From Patescibacteria group bacterium (lineage in GTDB: Bacteria > Patescibacteriota > WWE3 > UBA101185 > UBA10185), in the NCBI GenBank assembly GCA_016926555.1, contig JAFGOI010000013.1, positions 1-44,801 on the forward strand: DNA of 44,801 nt. Reading direction: 5' to 3'. Positions within the stretch are counted from its first letter, which is position 1; every line of letters begins with the position of its first letter. The notes beneath the pieces are model-generated. The model ran no database searches. It was not told the DNA's origin and saw only the letters and a program-made list of their open reading frames with translations. This document shows, in pieces, positions 34,901 through 41,900 of this stretch. The position numbers and the translations under genes are program-made.

Positions 34901-35967
34901 TGATATTGTTATTGCTTCTAGTCTCCACGGTAATCTTTGGAGGACTTGGGGCCTTAGTATCCGGCATACTCATGTTGGGTCCCAATGGTCTGGGTACAGT
35001 CTTCGGAAGCGCTACACTAGGGAGCCAGCAAAACTTAGCATCTAACCCATATATTGTTATGCTATCAACCTTCTCAGACATCGACCCAACAAGGCAACAC
35101 TCTTTAATGACTCAGGAATTCCATGACTGGGAGGAATACTGGCCCCTTCCTGGCGCATCTGGATATCCCACCGGAATACCTGGAGGAGAGCCTATACCAG
35201 GTGTGCCTAGCATCGACTGGGGGGAAGAGCATCTGGAATGTTTCTTAGAAGGAACGCCCCCTCCTCATTACTTAAATTTGCCAAGAAGAGACATGTCAGC
35301 GATTCCATCACCTACTAACAGTAATGCAATCTCGGATGAAATGTGGACTATACTTGCAGACCCTGATGATGGTATAAGATTGGGATTCTGGTGCTGGAAC
35401 AATTTCTCGCCAAGATATTGTGATTGGAATGACGCCAACCCAAGAAGATGCGACAATATATTTTTCTGGGATGAGTTTATTCAGCATCCTAATCACTGCT
35501 ATCATCACTTTACCTGGCTATATCCCGGATGTACGGGAGAGTCCAGCGCCATTGCCGCAGACGATTCGCTATTTTGGTGCGGGCAACTCGTACACCAAGC
35601 ATATCGGTTACACGGAATCTCTGGGGAAGTACCTATCACAAATGCAATAAATATGTCCCAAGTAGCTGCCTTCCAATCCATGGGGAGACTTCGCGCAGGG
35701 AATGCCCCCAATCATGAAGATGCGCTAGTATCAGGGGATGCCGCTTACACAGGAGGTGCCCCACAGCCTGATGGAAGTCCTCCAGCTTTCGTATCTCATG
35801 TTGCAGCTGTACATTCCGTGAGTGAAGATTACGTTGGAATTATGCAGACAAACACAGGATACCAGTTTGTATATTACGCAATCGCAGCAGATGGCTATGC
35901 TTATAATGCGTTCAACGCAAGAGCCTGGTATTACGGTCTCAGTGTAACAGGAGACCCGCAAAGATAA
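31981..35967 (+). CDS. Giant membrane protein with C-terminal CHAP-like hydrolase
   Basis: The product has 1328 residues. The first roughly 960 are soluble, largely helical and unrecognised, with an Ala/Pro linker near residues 405-440. Weakly hydrophobic segments occur near residues 900-940, then a strong membrane helix (LKIVAVVILLLLLVSTVIFG, about 965-985) and a second Gly/Leu-rich stretch. The external C-terminal part has FWCGQLVHQAYRLHG (Cys near residue 1199), then VSHVAAVHSVSEDYVGIMQT (His near 1272), the spacing of a CHAP/NlpC-type Cys-His amidase. It likely cuts peptidoglycan cross-links while the long N-terminal part stays inside, a fitting role for a secretion or pilus system that must cross the wall. 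The 35971 gene follows 3 bp later. Confidence 0.75.
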   Translation: MADNPFYPGYNPADDVNRIYPGKGMARMPAYRAAPSFQFGNFGEGFNILMDEIDAKLRPDLEKGNLKFVNIPKWMWDRTVDDMKQALMVHVYPSKVDPIAVDDYEPGTVPGASGLSLNVNPVDWAKDPGKILSKTAKSYARIVFDPDDMERRARERVWDTMMKEDPTQRDSALTGIDRTIQSQYLAEASRYGLGGDSNPLALHGLNVIRKEKAQLEEVFENDGTVTTVTEKLSMEPGLAGWTGRDKGHARIKIQTTTASTAGGVIGRDGEIMAGGFLVEKQVDTGERMGAAFIEWQRYYDSPLYRARKYHEFLATTTDFVATDLHNLYQRRSTLPAAERLSAEDTQFIENYLAMAHFKNVHEDTGSAYKRITDKLDSQRMPDGNTVRVVETNDAKQNIIKIQIGSASAPTPSAGPAGPETTMVAAPAVAAGAAKKPVVLLSYNETTGKYGGTIYEFFEKLEKDKETFTQTRAILARNGDAKMLADFDKMTRTIEGHMDELLGRFGILETLEGGRARFIPSEYLQALLDDPSKANIQKLRFQLETYMGVSDKALLGKGLWGFNSLRESPEATLDRYLGYGLLAESDSKFRKIAQEHGLHSARAELYAKIARRQEGFERVSEIYNAWKGGKMPENYGWTQGMKTLFRASSLAANPNQIIQYGLSKINYFGAQATDDGTFDETWGKGWRNDLGVNRLLENGFSIELEDAAIGQKWKTTRMVGGAHFAAVKDLQQLSKLPGGKETLEKLLIQGLPIVIERDGKLFLSEHYLHAFFPNGIPTDPEELQKALRKLKVLQEQAEEFKKWVHGHLGALGIREMPDIDLYMQLIDKLNKQSVFLNITRQYAGWLEKIVAFGNRLQAALFEKLGVSRFVQAYGLQNVAIKKAIQEAIVVGLEKAAAKLGLHAISQSIGSAAPGIGNAVAFVATMVAEKIVNTAVSVAKSTVGSAWDLIVKGEAKDVMAEVDEAAVKTLKIVAVVILLLLLVSTVIFGGLGALVSGILMLGPNGLGTVFGSATLGSQQNLASNPYIVMLSTFSDIDPTRQHSLMTQEFHDWEEYWPLPGASGYPTGIPGGEPIPGVPSIDWGEEHLECFLEGTPPPHYLNLPRRDMSAIPSPTNSNAISDEMWTILADPDDGIRLGFWCWNNFSPRYCDWNDANPRRCDNIFFWDEFIQHPNHCYHHFTWLYPGCTGESSAIAADDSLFWCGQLVHQAYRLHGISGEVPITNAINMSQVAAFQSMGRLRAGNAPNHEDALVSGDAAYTGGAPQPDGSPPAFVSHVAAVHSVSEDYVGIMQTNTGYQFVYYAIAADGYAYNAFNARAWYYGLSVTGDPQR
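33249..33279. repeat. Perfect 13-bp inverted repeat inside the giant gene
   Basis: AGCTGCCCCTGCA, loop GTAGC, TGCAGGGGCAGCT: all 13 pairs match, GC-rich in an AT-rich gene. It encodes the Ala/Pro linker (VAAPAVAAGAAK), so it could slow ribosomes between domains, or simply reflect repetitive GCN codons. Confidence 0.7.
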
Positions 35968-35970
35968 CCT

Positions 35971-36765
35971 ATGAAAATAGATAAAATAATCAATTATATA
36001 AAAGAAAATAAAAAGTACGTTTTAATAGGATTAGCAGTGCTGCTAGTGACAGTCATCTACTTCTGGCCTGTGCAAAAAGCAACTCCACCAGAGGAAACTT
36101 ATTATGAAACTTCAGAGAACAAACCCCAGGAGGAAATATCCCATGAAAAAGAAACGGAGAACATAAAAAATCTGCTCACTGTCGAAAGAACAAATCCACG
36201 AAACCTCGAAACAAACATCTTTGACTTGGATAAGATAGAAATATTTCTTGCAAATAAGATAGACGAAAGTACAAAAGAAAACCTTAAATTTAGAATCAAC
36301 CCTAAAATGAACTTTGAGGATTCCTGGCCGGGACAGTACAAAGTGGAATTGATATTAGGCGATAAGTTGGAGAAAAACACAACATACACCGTAACATTAG
36401 TTTATAAAGACACACCTATACACGAATTTAAATTTACAACAAGTGAGTTTGGCAAGGAAGAATACTCAAGTTTAGTGGAGGAACAGCTAAAAAATGACAT
36501 AGAATTTGCCGAAGCTGAAGCGGAAACTTTCCAAAAGTGGCCTTTTTTAACCAAGCTGCCTATTGATACAGAATCATACGTAATAATATATGATTATCAA
36601 AAAGAAATGTTCAGAATAAGATTAAAAATCTCGGAAGATTCCTCCGAGTTTGACAAACTGTTCGCACTTGATTTAGCTCTTGCACATCTGGAAGGCTTAT
36701 ATATAAATCCTAATGACTGGGGAGGATATTATGTTTTATATAAAGGACAAAAAATTCCGGAGTAA
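35971..36765 (+). CDS. Membrane-anchored protein with Big_5-like domain
   Basis: The product has 264 residues. A basic N-terminus and one helix (KKYVLIGLAVLLVTVIYFWP, residues 15-34) anchor it, and an acidic linker follows. Residues about 70-160 look like an Ig-like domain of the Big_5 type (PRNLETNIFDLDKIEIFLAN ... NTTYTVTLVYKDTP). The C-terminal 90 residues (FLTKLPIDTESYVIIYDYQK) form an alpha/beta segment ending LYINPNDWGGYYV. It starts 3 bp after the giant hydrolase gene and is surely cotranscribed, so it may support that protein outside the membrane. Exact role unknown. Confidence 0.7.
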   Translation: MKIDKIINYIKENKKYVLIGLAVLLVTVIYFWPVQKATPPEETYYETSENKPQEEISHEKETENIKNLLTVERTNPRNLETNIFDLDKIEIFLANKIDESTKENLKFRINPKMNFEDSWPGQYKVELILGDKLEKNTTYTVTLVYKDTPIHEFKFTTSEFGKEEYSSLVEEQLKNDIEFAEAEAETFQKWPFLTKLPIDTESYVIIYDYQKEMFRIRLKISEDSSEFDKLFALDLALAHLEGLYINPNDWGGYYVLYKGQKIPE

Positions 36766-36793
36766 ATATACTGACTTATTACATCAAACAATC

Positions 36794-37258
36794 CTAGCTT
36801 GCACCAATACCAAGCAAACCCAAACCTTCCTTTGTTGAAATCCCTTCTAGCGCATCGTATAAACTGTCCATCATACCGGATAAGCTGCCTATACTATCAT
36901 AGCCAAATATTCTGGCAACAATCACTATTATAGAGAATCCCAATAGTACAACAAACGCTCCAACTACAGCATACGTCCAAGTTTGCTGGGCACCTTTGAT
37001 TCCCTTTGGATCTCCAAGAGCCATTGAGGCTTTAATCGCACCGTAAATTATGAATCCTACAAAGACACCGGCTAAAACCAATATGGCAATATTAAAGAGC
37101 GCGATCAAAGGACATATTATTTGAGCAAGATGCGGCGTCTCACCAGCCTGCATCTCGGCTTTAAACCCGTCACAGGAAGCATATACACTCCCGGTAAAAG
37201 TAAGAGAGGAAACTATTAAAAATATTGATTTTTTATTTTTATATATCCTGGACAACAT
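36794..37258 (-). CDS. Secreted VirB2-like membrane protein
   Basis: I start it at ATG 37258 (154 aa), since a signal peptide begins there (MLSRIYKNKKSIFLIVSSLT ... SVYAS); the longer frame would run deep into the previous gene. Two Cys (CDGFKAE, IICPLIAL) are near the mature N-terminus and could pair. Two main helices follow (ALFNIAILVLAGVFVGFIIY and VVGAFVVLLGFSIIVIVARI), with the GDPKGIKGAQQTWTYAVVGA loop-helix typical of VirB2/pilin-like proteins in CPR. It overlaps the preceding gene by 20 bp, so the two are coupled. Confidence 0.7.
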   Translation of the reverse strand: MLSRIYKNKKSIFLIVSSLTFTGSVYASCDGFKAEMQAGETPHLAQIICPLIALFNIAILVLAGVFVGFIIYGAIKASMALGDPKGIKGAQQTWTYAVVGAFVVLLGFSIIVIVARIFGYDSIGSLSGMMDSLYDALEGISTKEGLGLLGIGAS

Positions 37259-37574
37259 CTGAAACCTCACTGCTTGCACCCGCGGCACTAAAGAAAGCTC
37301 TTTGTATACCAACGGCAGCAAGCGTAACAAAAGCAGAAACAGCAGCCCATAAAAGTATTTTGTTTGCTCTGCTTATCCTGTCCGGATTTCCTGCACTCAT
37401 AGCATATTCCAACGCGGCATACGCAAACGTAATTATTGAGATAGAAAGCCCCACACCTATCAATAAATTAACAAACAATGTAACTAGACCTCCCAGACTC
37501 AAATCAAGGTCAGGCACACCGGACCCGTTGTACACGGTATCTAAAAACTCAGTTGGGTTTGTCGCTAAATACAT
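37239..37574 (-). CDS. VirB2-like pilin/membrane protein
   Basis: The product has 111 residues with no cleavable signal. Two helices (LVTLFVNLLIGVGLSISIIT and ILLWAAVSAFVTLAAVGIQR) flank a short positively charged loop (SAGNPDRISRANK), the VirB2/TrbC pattern. It begins 12 bases downstream of a stable hairpin and overlaps the next gene. Probably part of the same pilus or channel subunit set as its neighbours. Confidence 0.7.
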   Translation of the reverse strand: MYLATNPTEFLDTVYNGSGVPDLDLSLGGLVTLFVNLLIGVGLSISIITFAYAALEYAMSAGNPDRISRANKILLWAAVSAFVTLAAVGIQRAFFSAAGASSEVSDVVQDI

Positions 37575-37585
37575 AAATTAACCTA

Positions 37586-37608
37586 CGGGAGTGCAAACAG
37601 CACTCCCG
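37586..37608 (-). promoter_or_regulatory. Stable hairpin between two pilin-like genes
   Basis: CGGGAGTGC and GCACTCCCG pair perfectly (9 bp, five-base loop). No T-run follows on the minus strand; instead the next start codon is 12 bases away. It could protect the upstream pilin mRNA or attenuate the downstream genes, setting different subunit amounts. Confidence 0.55.
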
Positions 37609-37633
37609 CATATTATTCGCCAATAATTAATTA

Positions 37634-37960
37634 CTAACCAATTGTAACACCGTTTACGCTGACTGCACCACCGGAAAGGTTTTGGATTATAGCTCTTATA
37701 GCCGTAACTAACGCTAAACCTAACCCGCCAACTACTGCGTATGTTAACCATTTCTGTGCGGTCTCAACCTTACCTTTGTCACCTTGAGACATCGCGTACT
37801 GTAAAAATCCCATAGCCACCATAATAATAACGATTGACCAGCCGGCTCCAATAATTAAGTTCACGATCCAGGTAAATATTGAGGACAGAGTCGAAACATC
37901 ATTAAACCCGGTATTCGTAAGACTATTTGAAGATACTACTGCATATACTTTTTCCAACAT
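37634..37960 (-). CDS. VirB2-like pilin, strong ribosome binding site
   Basis: The product has 108 residues. The N-terminal segment is polar; helices at about 30-52 (FTWIVNLIIGAGWSIVIIMV) and 72-92 (LTYAVVGGLGLALVTAIRAI) flank a charged loop (SQGDKGKVETAQKW). This matches the CPR VirB2/pilin-like type closely. GGGGGTGA (37967-37974) lies six bases before the ATG, the best Shine-Dalgarno site I see in the window, suggesting high output as expected for a major subunit. It has its own downstream hairpin. Confidence 0.75.
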   Translation of the reverse strand: MLEKVYAVVSSNSLTNTGFNDVSTLSSIFTWIVNLIIGAGWSIVIIMVAMGFLQYAMSQGDKGKVETAQKWLTYAVVGGLGLALVTAIRAIIQNLSGGAVSVNGVTIG

Positions 37961-37966
37961 TTATTT

Positions 37967-37974
37967 TCACCCCC
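37967..37974 (-). promoter_or_regulatory. Strong Shine-Dalgarno site
   Basis: GGGGGTGA, six bases before ATG 37960, in contrast to the leaderless starts common in this window. Confidence 0.65.
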
Positions 37975-38019
37975 TTTTTTAATAGCTTATAAGTACAAAA
38001 TTTTACTTTTCAAAATAAT

Positions 38020-38268
38020 TTATAAACCTAATAACGAACCCATTATAATATTCAAAATTCCCAGTGACAACACAACAAAAAGCACACCGGTAATTGCAGC
38101 GACTAAATCGGCCTGAGCTTCCTTAACTTTGGCAGGATTTCCCTCACTTGATATAAGTCCGTATCCAGCCTTTATTATCACCGCCACGCCAACCACTATA
38201 GATAAGGGAAAAGCCACTGCCGTGATTTTCCCGATCATTGTCATAAATTGATCGTAGGCACTCCTCAT
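38020..38268 (-). CDS. Small VirB2/TrbC-like membrane protein
   Basis: The product has 82 residues and two helices (ITAVAFPLSIVVGVAVIIKA and VAAITGVLFVVLSLGILNII) around the loop SSEGNPAKVKEAQ. This is the same loop logic as the three downstream proteins, so all four look like paralogous pilin-like or channel subunits that have diverged. It may be the first of the string; 64 bp separate it from the 38333 gene. Confidence 0.68.
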   Translation of the reverse strand: MRSAYDQFMTMIGKITAVAFPLSIVVGVAVIIKAGYGLISSEGNPAKVKEAQADLVAAITGVLFVVLSLGILNIIMGSLLGL

Positions 38269-38332
38269 ATTAGTACTACTTAATGATAACTTATACGAAG
38301 GGTAATATCAAAGCTTAAATTATCTACACGCC

Positions 38333-38926
38333 CTATAAAAGACCAAATTCTTTAACCCACATATTTGCCGTTTCGCGAATAAATGCTTTTGTACCAAGAA
38401 CAAAATGTATTTTTCTAGGATCCCCGCCAATTGATCTTATAATATCAAGCGCTGCTTTAAAAGACTCCGCATATGCTCTGGCGTTGGGAGTATCCATAGC
38501 AGAATCATAGTAGTCAACGCCTTCTATTGTAATATGCACTTCATCTCCAACAGGATCTCCTTGAAGAACAAATATCTTGATTTCTGTTGTTATATCCTGA
38601 GTAGTCTCTACCGCATTCACATATATTGGAAGCTTATCTTCTATCAACTTTCTTTGCACTTTTGCCTCAGCTAAGGACGTTGTTGCCCTGTCATTGTATA
38701 CATAGGGTACAATCCGCTCCGGTTTAATTGATTCACTATCCCCTCCTAATTCTTTAAAAACAGATGTTCTTTCCTCTGTAGTCTCGGCAGGCTTGTCGCT
38801 ACTTTCCGACTCATCCAGCTTCCCACGAACTAAAGTATAAATTACCGCAAATAAGAAAACCGCTAAAACACCAGGGATTACCTTTCTTCCTATAAATCTT
38901 ATTTTTTCTAGGTTTGTTTTCTCCAT
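38333..38926 (-). CDS. Anchored hypothetical protein of the secretion locus
   Basis: The product has 197 residues. One helix near residues 17-34 (VIPGVLAVFLFAVIYTLV) anchors it, a charged linker of about 60 residues follows, then a mixed alpha/beta domain (TTEIKIFVLQGDPVGDEVHI ... SFKAALDIIRSIGGDPRKIH). I recognise no family. It lies between the giant transglycosylase-like gene and the pilin-like genes on one strand, so it is probably part of the apparatus. TATAAG five bases upstream may be its -10. Confidence 0.6.
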   Translation of the reverse strand: MEKTNLEKIRFIGRKVIPGVLAVFLFAVIYTLVRGKLDESESSDKPAETTEERTSVFKELGGDSESIKPERIVPYVYNDRATTSLAEAKVQRKLIEDKLPIYVNAVETTQDITTEIKIFVLQGDPVGDEVHITIEGVDYYDSAMDTPNARAYAESFKAALDIIRSIGGDPRKIHFVLGTKAFIRETANMWVKEFGLL

Positions 38927-38959
38927 ATTTACTTATACATTTTAATACAACTAGTCCAA

Positions 38960-41900
38960 CTAATATAACTGACCGCTCTCATGAAACCAAATTGCGGCCG
39001 GTATTACGCCAGCTCTGCTATACACAGTCAAAGTTGGGCTGGGATCCCCACAATCCAAACCGGCAAGAACATGATCATCGTCAGAAAGATACTGCAACGC
39101 CATATTACCCGCATGATCTGCATCATACCTGCTTAAAGGATATAAATCCGACCATCGGGGATAAGGTTCGGGCATACCGAGCCAGCCTAAACTTATGGGA
39201 TCATCGTTAATATCCGTTCCATCGTTAGGAGCTCCTGTTGTCCGCGTAGAAAATGGTCCGTGTGAATCGATAAAAGCCCTTTGACAACATTCATTTGCGG
39301 GATCTGTGCGGCAATCTGTTTCGGCACAAGTTATACCATCACCATCCGGATCCTCTGGACCCCAACAAGGAAAGTTCCTATAAGGATAATTTAAACCCAC
39401 ACCCCTAATCTGGCTATTACCTCCACCGTTGTAAGAGCTTATCGCTCTTACAAGCTGTTGGAAACTCCATTCATTAATAGGAGTCCCGTAACCTTTTTCA
39501 ACCACTAATATTTCTGCCGCATCTACAGCTGTCTCTGCCAATGAAGTATATTTCTTGCCACCACGATCGGGTTCTTCAACTCCTATTGCTCTCCCACTTA
39601 TTACAGACACACCTGGATTATTAGAACCTTCTACATGGTGAATACCTGCTAAGATTGCGCAAGGTACCCCCCAAGCCTCTTCACCGGCGGCATAGGCGTC
39701 AATTGCAACTTCGTCCAAAACTTCCGTGTATGGTGTTGAAGCGTGCTCTGCACCTAAACCTCCTATCGCGCTCAAACCATCATAATAAGATGGGTCACAT
39801 TTTCTACACACGCCATTCGGGCATTCTACCGGAGTCCCCCCACCTCCCGGATCTCCACCACCAGGAATTTCACCGGCCGAACCTTCTCCACACCACGGAG
39901 CAAGCCAGCCTTCCGAAATAGGCTCATTAGGTCCCGCCATGATAATTACACACCCTTCGGGATTATGAGGGCCCCCGCATGTAATATCGCTGGGAATAGA
40001 CGCTTCGACACTAAGTAAAAAGTTTATTAAATTATCCGAGAGATGCAACCACCTTTCCTCGCCTACTAAGCTATCATTAGTTATAAAATCATAACTGTTC
40101 ATACCAACACCTAATCTCAAAGCAGGTGTTAGGCTAGGTCCTCCAGTATTTGCCCCTGTCACCTGACCAGCTACTGCACTCGCATGAGCTGTATCATTAC
40201 TAAGTATCTCAACAGTAAACCCCATACCAAGACCTGCCGCTTCGGGGTACATCTCGGAAGTAGAAATCGGGCGGGCAGAATTTACCCCTGTCTTTCTTTT
40301 ACATCCGGCGTCACAGCCAGAGTATACAATATCGGTTTCACTTGGTCTTACAAGTTGATGCCCTGCAAACATAGCATTATAATTAAAGGCGTTGAAAAAC
40401 GCACTCCCCGTAAAATCCGAATCCGAACTTAACGCCTGAATTTCTTGTGCCAACAATTCAAGAGCCGGCCCCCTATCGGGATTAGACAATGGCAAGAACC
40501 TGTCGGGAGGATAAAATCCTGTTTCAGACAAGAATATTGGTTTACTTGACACTCCTGTCTGACCAATAATTGCCCTCACCCCAGCTAATATATTTGTGAT
40601 GGGAACTGGGGGATCAGAAACATGCATATTATATATATTTCCTGCCACACCATCCAACATACCCCATGCAGGACCAGCAGCAGCAGCTGCCCCTGAAATC
40701 ATCTGACCTATATAAGGAGACGTCATATTAAATGCCCCCGTATAAATTAGAATGTGAGGTAAGTGGTGCTGACTGGCCTCTTCTATAAAAACCGCAAGAA
40801 ATTCCCCGACTGCTTCCGCCATACAAGCTATATCAATCTTTCCAGTCCCACCATCCTCCTCAACTATAATGAAAGAATCATTTAGATCTCCCTCAGGACC
40901 GTCTGTTCTAAAATTCATAGATACAGCCTTTCTTGCCCTGTCCAAATGGTAAATTTCTCCTGGCGCGCCGTGCCCAGTTACTTTTAACCCCCAACCAGAC
41001 TGCAGATTATACCTGTCATATTCTACATCCATATCCATTGTAAAAGCATTACCAACAAAACACACACCATCTTCTGAACAATTTGCCATAGGAGGATCGA
41101 ACATTGTGGTTGCTAACCATGTGCCATATGTACTATCGCCGTTGGGGGCGTTCTCTATAGTGAGATCTGCCCTGAAATTTGTCTCCACATCTCCATCACA
41201 TGTATATCTATATTCGCGCGGATTCTCTTCAGTAGGATCATCAAAGCACGTATTAGCATTACACAAACCTGCGGTCACATCGGCGCCAGTACAACAATCC
41301 CAGCCTTCACAACAGCTCCCATAGTTATCCTTATCCGGACAGCAACACTGAGTTCCTACTATTTTACAGTCACCTGTACAGGATGCTGATCCTTCCAGGG
41401 GCTCGCAAACTGTAATTGTATATTCCCCGCAGTCATCCCCAGGCCTCCGACACCCGGAAGGTCTCCAAATATCTCGGTACTCATTACAGTCTGTCCAATT
41501 CCCATTCCAATTTCCCTGATGAATATCAAAATTGGCCCACAGATCCGTACTATGAGGTTCTATTCTCATAGCTTCCACTATTAACCCTCTTTTGAACGTA
41601 TCTATACTCCCATGATGAGGTTCAGCACCGGCATCCGCGTAATAGGGGCTTACACTAGGAAATTGCTCATCCCATGCATCCCATGTAGACTGAGTACTGT
41701 ATTTATAACCGGATGACCATCCTCCCTCATAAGGATAGTCTAAATCATACGCAAAGACTTGATCACTAGGTTCAAGATACCCATCCTCCATATCCCCCGA
41801 ATCTCCCGTACATAGAGTCACTTCAGTTCCTATTCTCCAATAACCTCTGCCTATCTTATCTAGGTTTACAGCAGGATCTACTTGCAACTCTCTGGTTTGG

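Noticed and set aside
37225-37581. 118-residue plus-strand ORF
   Set aside because: Antisense shadow of the VirB2-like gene at 37239-37574.
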